Assembly (NCBI GenBank): GCA_950295325.1
Contig: OX485803.1
Span: 36,223,554 to 36,287,553, forward strand
From: Polytrichum commune
Taxonomy: Eukaryota; Streptophyta; Polytrichopsida; Polytrichales; Polytrichaceae
Direction of reading: 5' to 3'
DNA length: 64,000 nucleotides
The position numbers were made by a program, and so were the translations under genes. Shown in pieces: positions 50,028 to 61,186 of this stretch. The notes beneath the pieces were generated by a model. It was not told the origin of the DNA. It did no database searches and saw nothing but the letters and a program-made list of their open reading frames with translations. Numbering within the stretch: the stretch's first letter is position 1; each line of letters starts with the position of its first letter.

Positions 50028-50360
50028 CAGTCCATCCTCTATAAATGTTACACCTATAAGTGTTAACCCTCTCTAAATGTTAACTTTCTTCTACTCCCCA
50101 CATATTGCACACTATAAATGTTAAACGTGTTAACTGTTAACAAAATGGTACTCCCTTCTTTGTAAATTTGACTCTATAAATGTTAACGAATGAAATGCAA
50201 CCATAATATGGATGATAAAACTACACATCCAGTTACATTATAAATGTTAAGATTTGTATATTGCTCAAAAAAGTAATTTTATAATTGTAAACTGTTAACA
50301 CCTCTATAAATGTTAACTTTGATCCACTCCCGAGGGTTAACATTTATAGAGGGTAGACTG
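50028..50360. mobile_element. Emigrant/pogo-like MITE, 333 bp
   Basis: Ends CAGTCCATCCTCTATAAATG and CATTTATAGAGGGTAGACTG are inverted, flanked by TA on each side (50026-50027, 50361-50362). The CAGT...CCTCTATAAAT ends resemble those known for Emigrant, a pogo-type (Tc1/mariner) MITE. The word CTATAAATGTTAA(C/A) recurs about seven times inside. Confidence 0.8.
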
Positions 50361-50864
50361 TATTCAACTTCAGTCATTGATTCTAAAAAGTTCACTACAA
50401 GCCAGGTTCCACTGTACAATGTCAAGGTGTGGTTGCCAAGAAACTTCCGTTGAGAGGGAGACTTTACCACTCTCATTAATACGTGTGTAAAGCAGTGACC
50501 ACGGAAATATAAGGGCCCTTGAAAATCATCCAAAGCCTGAACTATGAGAAACAAAAAAGCAATTTTGCAATAATTGGGCCCTTGGGCTTAGTGTAAAGAG
50601 AAAGTGGACTATGTTGAGGGACTGGAACATAGTTTATGGATAATTCAAATACTAGGTAGTTAAAGACACACCATGATAATATAATATATCTAGGAGTCAA
50701 TGGCGATTTTAATTGTTCGTTACAACTCCTAGTTTTGTGTGAGACCCACCTCTTTTTGATGGGCCCAACGTAATGTTTGGTAGACTATGAAACATTATCC
50801 ACTTAATGCCATGTAGGATACCATATATGTTTTTAATCCATTTGAATTTTTTTAGTCCCTCATG

Positions 50865-50975
50865 TCCTCAAGGTTTAGTATAAAGTGAACTTGAACAGTT
50901 TTTGGCTTCTCGACCAATCCCACACTTTGCATGTCATGGGCCAAGGGCCATCAAGCTCTAGTGTAAAGTGGCCCT
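50865..50975. mobile_element. MITE family F, right-end fragment
   Basis: GGTTTAGTATAAAGTGAAC, TCTCGACCAATC and CTCTAGTGTAAAGTGGCCC then TAA follow the right third of the family. A second such end may lie at 50575-50605. Confidence 0.5.
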
Positions 50976-51774
50976 AAAGTTGATACATAGTTCATTTTAT
51001 TCATTACTTGTAGTTGGTGCATAACCCCACATTTGCCATGTTAAACTATTGCTCCGTTGTAGATGCTCTCTTCCATGAAAACTCTAGAAATGTTGCACAA
51101 ACAACGCTCCCTCCCACTCTCAGATGGTGAGAGGAAATTATCGTACACGAGTGTACCTCTCATTCATTGAACATAAAAACATACCCCCTTTTGGTTTCTT
51201 GCCAATTCATCTCAAATGACCTTGGGTTAACTTATTTGGGGTCTTTAAAAGTAATTCCTCTATCAAACCAACTAGAAAAAACATACGTTTTGAACTACAT
51301 ACTAATTTGGGGCTTTTCGTTGTTGGATGGTGAGATGACACGCGTGTATGATAACTCCCTCTCTACCTCTCGGATGCAGCTTCGAATTCATGGCATTTAC
51401 GTAAACTCATCCATCGTGGATGAATGGGGCTCCAATTTAAAATGTACCCTATAAGATTGAGAGCTGATTCATTCCAATTCAACACCCCTAGACTAATTCG
51501 GGTCCCTCATTCTATTTCTGGAGTCATTTTCCCCCTTAAAATACACATTTACATATTATAGTACAATTCACTACGTTGTCACCTTTGTAATGGATGGGTT
51601 TACGTAGACAACACGAATCCCTAGCCCTTGGATGTTGTCATCATGGAATGCACCACCAAGCAAGACTTAGAATAACATATATATAATACACTAAATCCTT
51701 GATTTATGCAACAATTTCTATGCAACAATTCCCTCTCCCCCAAACAGTGATTTGAATGCACAAAGACAATTTTT
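50976..51774. other. Intergenic, partial repeat
   Basis: ATTCATCTCAAATGACCTTG, GGGGTCTTTAAAAGTAATTC and TCAAACCAACT (51200-51275) match 24555-24625 in UVR8 intron 2. Nothing else is recognised. Confidence 0.45.
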
Positions 51775-52260
51775 CTCATGATCTAGTGATGCCCACCGAG
51801 GACCAGAATCTGACTGATACTTTGACATCGGTCAAAAGTTCTTTGATACCATTACTGATAAAGTGTATTGATACCATGCATCCAACTATTATGATATGCT
51901 GCTCCAACATTGATAGTTACCCATAGTGGACTCGTATTGTCATTGTATAATAATAATAATAATTGGTTATCACAAAATGATTTCAATGAGGATTTCACAT
52001 TTTTTTTAATACCAACATGTGTGAGTATGTTTGTTTTTGATATCACACGGGTCTGTATACCATGATGCAAGGACCTTCACACCTAGGTAAAATCGCCCAG
52101 GTGTGGATGTGGTTTAGAATGGAATCGACTACTACAAATAGTAGTCGATTCCACTATTGAGATACCTACTGAATATCACTATTTGATTGGTGGTACAATT
52201 TCGACACCCATGGGTAGGTTCTTTGATAACAATTTTTAACGATGTTGATTATTGGTACCA
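51775..52260. repeat. Dispersed repeat family D, copy 3
   Basis: TTCTTTGATACCATTACTGA, ATACCATGCATCCA, CTTCACACCTAGGTAAAATC and GGTTTAGAATGG match copies 1 and 2. It contains an adjacent inverted word at 52115-52155 (GGAATCGACTACTA and TAGTAGTCGATTCC). Confidence 0.6.
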
Positions 52261-52474
52261 TACATTTTGGCTGCTAGTTACAGATGAACCGATTGAGTTT
52301 GAGAAATAACCAGTTGAAGTTCAAGACTTCGGGAAAATGACCGATCAATTTACATGAATTTGTAGAATATATCCCAGTTTGGTAGAGAAAACCGAAAGAT
52401 ATCACGTGTAATTGGTAAGAATTAGAAACACTAGGATATCAACCGATTATGCCCAAAATTCTACCTGGACATTG
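52245..52474. mobile_element. MITE family A, copy 5
   Basis: TAGTTACAGATGAACCGATT, GAAATAACCAGTTGAAGTT, GAAAACCGAAAGATATCA and TATGCCCAAAATTCTACCTG match the family. It sits at the right edge of a family D repeat and next to the 52490 family C repeat. Confidence 0.7.
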
Positions 52475-52489
52475 GTATGGATGTGTATG

Positions 52490-52850
52490 TGTTGACTTTA
52501 AGGTTGAGGCATCTACAACCGATAAAATAAGAGAGTTCGAATAGCGGGGAATTATTTTTGCTTGCGAAGCAAAATATCAAAGGAGAATACAATTTTTTTT
52601 AAAAAAATTCACGAATATGGAAATTGCTATAAATTTTGAAGCATACATTTTAGGGTTACACATAGTCGATCTTTAGATTAACCCATAATCATTCATCTCA
52701 ATCCTACTCTTTGGCTACAACAACTATCAAAATTCTCATGAGGGTAATCAATCATAAGCCGCCACCACATAAATTTTAACTTTGCTCGCCTAAAAAATAT
52801 AAATTTCATTTATGTTGGCACTACATGATCCTATTGTGCGGTTAGGGGCT
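52490..52850 (+). repeat. Dispersed repeat family C, third copy
   Basis: Same blocks as the 15590 copy: CGATAAAATAAGAGAG, ATATGGAAATTGCTATAAAT, GGTAATCAATCATAAGCC, GCCACCACATAA. Extends left by TGTGTTGACTTTAAGG-like text that also appears near 56690. Confidence 0.75.
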
Positions 52851-53599
52851 ATGTACACCATCCACCATGAAGTCATCTTGTAGTTAAGGTTTTTGCTAGG
52901 TTTCCAACTAACCCAAGGAAACAACCTAGGGACCAAGTCTCAAGGAAGACTGAGCTAGTGTCTCTAAGGGTTAATGTCACATTGGATTCATGACTCTAAT
53001 AACAATATAGGTCTTTTACTCGTTCATTACTTTCTATATTAAACCTCATCTCCACTCTCATGGTTCATTGTGCTTTCTTGATCGCGTGTGATTCAATCCA
53101 ATGTGTGGGACTCCTATCATTTCATCCTTCAAATTAGTTGTGAAGCTCAAAAGCTTGGCAAATAGTCCTATATCCTCCCTTCCGAGTGTAATAGTCTTGT
53201 AAATGTCATTTCTCTAATGCAATTAGTCTTTGTTATCTCATGTGTGTGTTGTTTAATTAGATCTTGCTTAAATGTGAATTTCCATAAAAAGAAGAAGAAG
53301 GGTATAGTTAAGTTTGCTCACGGTTCAGCAATTCAATTTCAAAAGACTATAGCCACCATTTTCATATGAAAGTAAAATTTGGTGTCTCAAGCCTGTAAAC
53401 ATCACTTTATAGTATGTAGATTTGTACATGCAATCACATTGTCTCTCAAAATGAATCTAGCAATAAGCAATTTCATATAGCCAAATGACAAGGTCAAGTT
53501 AAATAAATCTTACTTTGTTTGGCAATTAATCCTATACCTTTCTCTCATTCATTTATACTACTCACATTTACTTAAACTGCTCTCAGAGTAATTAAATCT

Positions 53600-53632
53600 C
53601 TCTCTCTCTCTCTCTCTCTCGCGTTATTGTTC
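53600..53632. repeat. (CT)n microsatellite
   Basis: About 14 consecutive CT units. Other simple repeats are (TA)n at 213-228, 17217-17237 and 33431-33480, (AAC)n at 27948-27970, (CA)n at 28140-28156 and poly-G at 38627-38642. Confidence 0.9.
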
Positions 53633-54366
53633 AATACCATGATTTTAAGTTTTATAAATATGAACCTTCAAAATATTCACTTAGCAAAAGTCATTTTTAC
53701 AAAAAGACGACTATAAGCACATGATATCCTTAATATACATGCATGGAAAGCGATCATGCTTACCATACTAAAAAGGTAATAAGGTTATGGAGGAATAGGG
53801 TAATGTAACCACAGTTAAAGATGTAACTCACATCTTTATCTCATGGTTAAAATAGGGTTTAGAAGAACTTAATTACCACAGGTAAGAACTCCAATATAAA
53901 CCCTTAACCCTAAAATGAGCCTCTCTTCTACCATTCATACAAACGCAAGGTGAGGTAACTCTTGGAGTACTCACCAAAGGGGTAGATACGTGAGGAAGGT
54001 GAAGGAAACTTGGGCTAATCACCAAGAGGAGTATTCTACTTGGGGTGACTCAATCATGGCTAAGGAACAAGTTTGAACACCCATTTGTCATTTTGCAATG
54101 AGTGTTACATTTTGAAAAATTGCTATGCATTTGATGAAACATAAAGGTGTGTGACATGGATAACAACTGGGTCCTGTTGTTATTTACCTCGTGTACGTAA
54201 CTAATCCTCAAATGTTTGTTGGTTGGTTGCATGGGCACAGGTGAGGCAGGCCCTTCACACTTACAATACGATGGTGTATTGGGATTATGACATTTTATGC
54301 ATATATTGTGGTTGATGTTACTAGGAATGTTTCCCTTGTAAGCACTCCATATATAGAGCAGATGGG

Positions 54367-54793
54367 GTATACATCACGGGGGGTGCACTTCATTGTCAAG
54401 TTGAACACCACGTGCGATAAAACAAAATCTACTTTTTACATAAAGCATCACCAAAATGGTTCAAAAGTTTATGATTTTTTTTTCATGAGTAGATATACAT
54501 AGTATCTATTACATAGTAAAAATTGGTAACCAAATTTGATGATTTGTTTTTTTTTATAAAACATACCGTTTCTAACTAGAATGACGCAACATTGAACTAA
54601 ACAAATTACTAAAAAAAATGAAGATGACTAAAAATTTCAAAAAAATATACAAAAGATATTATCAATGGTTATGTGTATGTAGAAAAAATATCATAATTTT
54701 AAAAATTATCTATGGCATGTAATATAGGGTAGCAAACTTTTATCGCACGTGGTTATGAAATGTAAGGGGGTGTGATCCCCCCGTGGTATACAT
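54367..54793. repeat. Inverted repeat pair, ~55-base arms
   Basis: GTATACATCACGGGGGG and CACGTGCGATAAAA (54367-54424) return inverted as TTTTATCGCACGTG and CCCCCCGTGGTATAC (54737-54790). The arms are separated by AT-rich DNA. Probably a decayed DNA element. Confidence 0.6.
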
Positions 54794-56139
54794 ACCCTAG
54801 GGTAAAAGCACGAGGATAGTAGGTTAAACTTGCAAGGTATGGGGTAGTCAAGAACAATGGTTTGGTATATGATACAATTAGATGATAGAAACCCTAAGTA
54901 TGGCATATATTCTTGCAAAGCAAAATAAGTTGTGGTACAACAAGTCTATACTATACAATATATTGTGTTAGACTTGAGAACAAACAACTTCATCATGCAA
55001 AAATGATACTGTGTAAATCAGTAAGAAAATGCATTAGTGGTAGAAAGAGTTATGTCAAAGTTCCCACCCACCCACCCACCCTTGTATGGCAATAAGGAAG
55101 ATTTTGAAGGATTTGGCCTCTGAAAAGAGGAAGTTCAAGCTTTGCAAAAAGTTTTGAAAAGTCAGCTCTCTCTCCTATTTCTTTGCTTATGGCCAATCTT
55201 TCTTTCTCACCTTACCAGTTTGTGAGAATATAGCATGTTTTTACTTTATGTTTTCATTGTAATCTTCATTGATTATCATCAACCTACATCTGAATTGGTA
55301 ATCTTACACCAACTATATTCTGATTCATTTGCAATATGCTTGTTATCATCCAATTTGTCATGATTGTTACTCCTATAGTCTGTTGAAGTTTCACTTAACT
55401 CTAGCTATAGCTAAAATAACATGAAGTAATGAAATTCATGCTCTCTCAAAAGTTAGGTCTTGTCCTAACATCTCAAGATCACTTGATCACTTGGTTGCGT
55501 GGCTAATTTTATCATGGCCATACTCTCCACGAATTCCAATGGTTATAGTCTAACTTCTTATTAATCAACACAATTGATTCAATACAATCTCAAATTCACT
55601 CACACTTTATCACTGTGACCACACTCTATGTGTCATCTCTTTCACTTAATATAATCACATTCCAATCACAAAAAAACTCACGATATGATTTTGATTACAA
55701 TTGATCAAGGTTTCAAAAGTGTTACCATGTTATATCATGGTTAACTTATTTTCTTTCTATAAAATACATCGTCTATAGCCTATGCTCTTGGCACATGATT
55801 CCATAGCTATAATCCTACGATTCATCTCTATCTCTTGCTCCAAGCCTATAGCTTGCGCTAGCTCTCACTAGCTCTCACACCTATAATCTGATTTTTCTAA
55901 TCCAAATGATACGTCTTTCTCGTAAGAGCGACCTTCCTTATCGCCAGACCTCTCCGGCAACCACCAATAGGCTGACAATCGTAGGCAACCAGATATAGCC
56001 TCTGATTCACACTACATTTAGCTTTAGGATGTCATTTCGAATCAATTTTCTAGTAATTCATTTTCTGCTGCTAGTAGGAACAACCTATAGCCAAAAAATT
56101 CATACTACACTTCCCAAGGCCATCTAAAATATGTGATTG

Positions 56140-56670
56140 GCTGTTGAACTCGTCTCGGGGCCACTTTGGTTTACAAGAAGGAAAAAAAATAAATGTGAGA
56201 GTGACCATGGAGTTCGAGGTCCCCCAAAAACATATTTTAAGGCCTACATTATCCCACTAACATGGTCCAACGGGTTTTGCGGTGGGAGAGGCAAAAGAGA
56301 TACTCTTATAGAAAAAAGCAAGGGGGTGGTAGAGAAACATTTTTGTATAATATTTTTTTAATGAATATTGTTTTTGGGAAAGAAGATGAAGACAAGAAAA
56401 TAGTCAAACTTGATATTCTTTTTCTTTCTTTCAAAACTATCATTCTGGAGCATATATCAAAAAAAAATTATATAAAAAAATCTGCACATTGACTTTTTGG
56501 TGCATTTTCATTCCTCTTGATCCACATTTGGTTTACACCTAGTGAAGAGCCCATAGACTTTGTAAATTGATTCGTTAAAAAGTCGGACCAAGAAAGTCGG
56601 ACCATGAAACAAGGCCATCTTCCATGGTCCGACTTCATGGTCCATGGTGTAAACCGTCCCTTAGATGGAC
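56140..56670. mobile_element. Possible MITE pair with TTTACACC-type ends
   Basis: GGGGCCACTTTGGTTTACA at 56157 and GGTGTAAACCGTCCC then TTA at 56645-56663 look like opposite ends. Between them are a CCACATTTGGTTTACACC word (56522) and an inverted TCGGACCATG/CATGGTCCGA pair (56598-56640). Boundaries are uncertain. Confidence 0.4.
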
Positions 56671-57239
56671 CCAGTCCGAGTATGGATGTGTTGACCTTAG
56701 TTGAGGCTGATGCATGGGTGACACCAAACCCCCCCAATTAAAGATGATCCGGAGAGCTCCAAAGATAGTAACTTAGTCCGAGAGACCCAAAAATGCTTTG
56801 GGGACCCCACTTTCCACACGGGCCAATTGCTGTCCCATGTGACACAAGCACACCCACTGACAATTTATATTTAATTACCTAGACACCACCTTGAAACATG
56901 AAGCTCTTGAACGTGCTATCTTATTACCTATGTTTGGGGAAAACCGACGGCTACTTCATTATCAGCCGATGGATTTCCCCTCATGGCCGGTCCAAATTTC
57001 CAACCATCGGATGGCAATCCGACTGTAATTTCAATCTTCCGGCAATGAGCCGATGGACCAGAAAATGTCCCGGAAATGTAGCCGATTCTTCTTGTGAGTT
57101 ATTGGATTTCAGCCAGAAGCATCCAGAGCGCTATTTGTCTGGGGCATCTGATGATGCACTTGCGGAAGTACCCTAAACCTTAAACTTTTTGAATTATGCA
57201 ACCTTTCCATGACCAAATCCAATTGCTTCTATGAAGAAT

Positions 57240-57305
57240 TGGGGGACCCTTGGCCTTCAAGCGGTGAAGACATTGCTAGGTTCAATTCCTGCCAAGGATA
57301 TTAAC
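57240..57305 (+). mobile_element. Possible tRNA-related SINE head
   Basis: GCTAGGTTCAATTCCTGCC at about 57281 fits a pol III B box (GGTTCAATTCC). TTGGCCTTCAAGCGGTGAAG, about 30 bases before, is a weak A box. No repeat partner in the window. Confidence 0.25.
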
Positions 57306-57582
57306 TCTTCAAATTTAAAGTTTTGAACATGCCTTTCTTTTCACTTATTCAAGATTTTGTACTAAGAAATGATTTCTAATAACTTTTCATACATTTTTAA
57401 AACAATTAGTGCCGATATGAATTCCATTTAATCGGATATTGGCCAATGAAAAATATGAAAATATAGGCAATTGGCTGATTGATTTTACAAAAGACCAGCT
57501 CTTGCCAATGTAAATTGGAAAAAATCCGACCCTTCGTAGCAACTACCGACAATTAGCCACTAAGGCTTCAAAAACTTCCTGA

Positions 57583-58521
57583 CGTACGTTAAGGGCAGCT
57601 TCGGCACAAAATAATTCTAAAAATAGACGCCCAAATTTTTGGAATATTATTGTCATTTTTTGACGAATATAAAATTAATTATTTTTCAAAATTGCCGAAA
57701 AGTAAGAAATTTTTACTTCTCACTAGAGTTTTACTTACAGTGGAAGCATATGTGAATTTTGAAAGAGAGAAGGTGCTCCTTTTGTAATCAAGCTCACTTA
57801 CATTAGTCCACAAAGAATATGGGTTAAGAAGTAGCAAGACTCTAGGTGAGGCTTTTCAAATGTGTTGTACACAAATTTTTGGAGTCCAATTGAGCATAGA
57901 AGATGAAGTTTTATAGGATTTTGTCCAACTAACAAAAGTTGAGAAATCAATCCTTCTTCCACCTCCAACAAGTTTTGTGTCAAAATAAGTCTTTATGCAA
58001 AAGATATGGACAAAACATTGCAGCCGTGTAAAGATCAAAAAATTAAAATGCGTTCATAACAGTTTTTCGGAGCTCATTTGTGCATAGAAGATCAACTTTT
58101 TTGGAATTTGTTGGTCTAAGAACAGTTTAGAAATCAAGTAATCTTTCACCTCCAACAAATTTTATGTCATTTGAAGACTCTATGCAAATGTTATGCGAGT
58201 TATAAAAATGAAGTCTAACTCGGTGCTTCACCTCAAAGTTTACATATCCCATATGCATTGTTGAACACAACTCCACTCTATTTGCATAAAGCACAGAGCA
58301 ATCTCTACTCTTCACTCATATCTTACTTGTCATTCAATGCAAGAGAGATGTACAAGATATAAGCTTAAATAGAAAATGAAAAATGAATTTAAGCTGAATT
58401 TTAAAAATTAAAAGAGAAAATTGCCAAAAATATGAATATACTATTTCTAGGTGCCGAACACTATTTTTTTACTTTTAATAATTATTCGGCAAGAGAGCGC
58501 CGAAGCTGCCCTTAACGTACG
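57583..58521. mobile_element. 939 bp foldback element with 23-base perfect TIRs
   Basis: The arm CGTACGTTAAGGGCAGC plus TTCGGC at 57583-57605 is perfectly repeated in reverse at 58499-58521. If the mobile unit starts at GGGCAGC, TTAA flanks both ends. Inside are two ~115-base direct copies, 57885-58000 and 58075-58190, sharing GCATAGAAGAT and CACCTCCAACAA. No transposase frame. Confidence 0.8.
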
Positions 58522-58625
58522 GTATTACCACCTTCAAACAATGCGCCTAATGCAAGGTCCAAGATGCCAATAGTAGTGCCCGTGAAGTTTTAGGGCATAG
58601 TTGGTCAAGATCCTAGTGTTTCTAA

Positions 58626-58775
58626 GGGCCACTTCACACTATGGCCGTCAAAGTCGAGAGGCCGTGGGATTGAGTGGCCAAGCTTTATTGAGAGCCCAAA
58701 GAAATGGGCTGAAAATACATAGCCAATAAAATAATAGGAATTCGGAGCCTTCGGCCAGGCATAGTGTGAAGCCTC
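58626..58775. mobile_element. ~150 bp MITE next to the retroelement
   Basis: Left end GGGCCACTTCACACTATGG after TAA and right end CCAGGCATAGTGTGAAGCC are inverted. Same terminal text family as 36367 and distantly the F family. No coding potential. Confidence 0.55.
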
Positions 58776-60487
58776 CAAAGTGTCACGTGAGGTGACATCG
58801 GGGGCTAAGTTACGTCAATTTAGGAGTAAATGGACTCCATTAGGAGTGCATGTGTGTTGGGATGAATAACGGACTCCATTGGGAGTCCTAGTTAGTTGTT
58901 CATCCACTCCATGGATGAACTCCACATAGGATTGGGGTTGTATGGAGAGGAAGGCCCCTTGACTTGCCATTGTTGTCAAGTCAAGTCTTGTGAGTATGTT
59001 TTGAGAGAGAGAGAGCTTGTTGTTGCTTTCTCATGGCTACGGTGTAGTAGATTATGAGTAAAACCTTTGCATTCTTTCTTCACCACTTGCACTCTTGGAT
59101 TCTCCCTTCGTGGAGTGAGAGATAGCTTGACTCTTGTGTGTGAATTTTAGAGTTTCTTAAGCTTTATAAGGAGACATTTTAGTTTCTTAAGCTTTGAGAG
59201 AGAAACCCTCATACTTGACAACAATGGCTCAAATTTTTCATTTTTTGGTTGTATTTCTGAGCTAGAATGGCCCAGTATTGAGAGCAAATGAGTGATACAA
59301 GTGTTTGAAAGCTTAGTTTGTCATTTCTTGCAGCCCTCAAGAAGATTTTGAGAGAAATCTTCCCATTTTTCTTTTGTTGTCTCTTTGTGTTTTCTTCAAG
59401 TGTTGATGGTTGAATCTTGAGATTCCATTTGGTCTTAAGATTCTCAAGTCACATTATTCTTGCTTGCAATTTGTAAAAGCAAAGTTTTTTTTAAAAAAAT
59501 TTTTTTACAAACAAACACAAACCAAACTTACAATCCGAATTTTTTATAATTTTTTTTGAGCTCCGGAGCTCCACGGACACTCTTGGAGCTCCAATTCTGC
59601 ACCCGGGGGCGGCAAAATCCCGGGCCGGGGGCGGGCGGGCGGCGCCAGCCGGGCCCCGCGGCGAGGTGGCAGCGGGCGGGCGACAGCCTGGCCGAGGTGG
59701 CAGGCGGCGCCAGCCTGGCCCCCCCTTAAATTGCGGCTCCATGGCGGCTTCAAGGTAAGCCTCCCTTAATTAGGCTAGTTAACTTAATTAACTTAATTAA
59801 CTTAGTTAATTAAATTAGGTTAGCTTAATTAGGTTAGGTTCATTAGTTTAAATTAATTAAGTTAGGTTGAGTTAAATTAAATTATTTAAGTTAATTCATT
59901 TAAGTTAATTAAGTTAATTAAGTTTATTTTTATTTTTATTTTTGTTTAATTAAAACAAATATTTTTATTTTATTTTATTTTATTTTCATATTTTTCCTTT
60001 CACCTTTCAAACTTGGCATCCAATTCTCACAAACTTTGAGGTTCAAATTTGGGGGCATACTAGCTCCGATTGGAGTGAAATTTGAGCCTATCTTGTGTGA
60101 AATTTGCCAAGGAATCCAATGGTGTAATTGGATTGTTGATTGGAATTCAAAATCATTGCTGAAATTATTAATTTCAACGCTGATTTTTGTTTTTGGGAGC
60201 AAATTAACTCCGAACGGAGTGAAATTTGAGCCTAATTTGTGTGAAATCTTCCTAGGAGTCCATTGGTGCACTTAGTTTGTTGATTGGAGTCCATAATCAC
60301 CTTGGAAATGAGCCTTTTCAACGCTGATTTTTCATTTTAATTACCAATCTCAAACCTTTGCACAATTTTGGAATTCTGGGGGCATAAACACTTGGCATTT
60401 GGCAAGGGATTGCCATTTAGATAGCCCACAACAGGTGCAGGTTGCCATTACCTTGTAGATAGTTGCAGGTACTCAAGTGATTATTTT
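58776..60487 (+). other. Retrotransposon leader or 5' LTR region
   Basis: No gene. From left: a possible LTR start at ~58780; a GTTCATCC/GGATGAAC hairpin (about 58898-58920); a stretch with GAGAGAGA tracts (about 59005, 59190); the perfect palindrome GAGCTCCGGAGCTC (59558-59571); a GC block of over 80% G+C to ~59730; ATG GCG at 59741 followed by a strong AAG|GTAAG donor (59754/59755); TTAATTA low-complexity; two copies of a ~146 base unit sharing GGAGTGAAATTTGAGCCTA (60073 and 60219); then a GCAG acceptor at 60467-60468. Confidence 0.6.
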
Positions 60488-61186
60488 ATGGTGCAAACTA
60501 GGAGCCGATATTATCGATCTCCATCACCAGATTACTTGGAGGACGTGCATACCACAAATCTTGAGCCAGAGGTAGATACCAACGAGGCTTTTGAGCCTAT
60601 TTCGGCGTTGGACACTACTAGTAGGCTTCAAATTTGGAGTGTCGGCACGTTCGACGAAATGGAGGACGATCGCCACAATTCAGTGCGTGATCGGTTTTCA
60701 GGTCGAGCTGGGGGCATTTCCTTGCCCGATTGGAAACTCCGGTTTCGTACCTGGATTAAGGAGAAACGCCAAAGGTCTTCCAATTTCAATGATTGGTATG
60801 CCTTTGAACTTCTGCCTCAACATTTGGAGTATGAGGCACTCCAAACTTATGAACGCTGGACAGAGGGTCATCAGCGACAACTTTGGGAGGTGGAGCAGTA
60901 TTGGGAGGCTCGGGTTGAGCTCATTTCAACCCTTAAGGATGGGGCGGTTGCTACCTTAGCTCCACCCACCTTAAAGGAGGAGGAATCGCCGGCGGAGTCT
61001 AAGGACACGGAACTGGCACTTGGGCCAATGGTGGCTAGCAGTAGCACGGCAACCCTTTCACGGGTGGCACGTGCTACACAGGCAACATTGATAGCTGTTG
61101 GTCCACCACCTCCGTTTGATCCCCTTACTGAATTTGTCGCACATTTGGAAGTGGAGTATGGTGGGTTTCGGCGAGACCAGATGTAG
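60488..61186 (+). CDS. Retrotransposon gag, N-terminal part, ended by in-frame TAG
   Basis: 232 codons from ATG 60488, beginning MVQTRSRYYRSP, typical of plant Ty3/gypsy gag starts, then acidic linkers and a helical core with aromatic residues (WKLRFRTWIKEK, AFELLPQHLEYEAL), as in retrotransposon gag domains. It ends in TAG at 61184-61186 in the middle of the gag fold, and the same frame continues open at 61187. A gag/pol boundary would not fall there, and a CAG to TAG transition is the simplest cause. It is preceded by a leader that may contain an intron, see the findings. Confidence 0.85.
   Translation: MVQTRSRYYRSPSPDYLEDVHTTNLEPEVDTNEAFEPISALDTTSRLQIWSVGTFDEMEDDRHNSVRDRFSGRAGGISLPDWKLRFRTWIKEKRQRSSNFNDWYAFELLPQHLEYEALQTYERWTEGHQRQLWEVEQYWEARVELISTLKDGAVATLAPPTLKEEESPAESKDTELALGPMVASSSTATLSRVARATQATLIAVGPPPPFDPLTEFVAHLEVEYGGFRRDQM

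Larger units (their letters stand above)
52851..57239. other. Intergenic, no gene seen
   Basis: Holds the (CT)n tract, the 54367 inverted pair and the 56140 element. The rest, including a more balanced-composition stretch at 55750-56060, shows no recognisable coding or RNA gene. Confidence 0.45.

Noticed and set aside
59491-59753. Minus-strand Pro/Ala/Arg-rich frames of 83 and 69 codons
   Set aside because: Typical artefact of a very GC-rich block; no homology and opposite to the element's coding strand.
61184-61186. Programmed stop readthrough in gag
   Set aside because: The TAG is mid-gag, not at a gag/pol border, and the following CGC does not fit known readthrough contexts; a point mutation is simpler.
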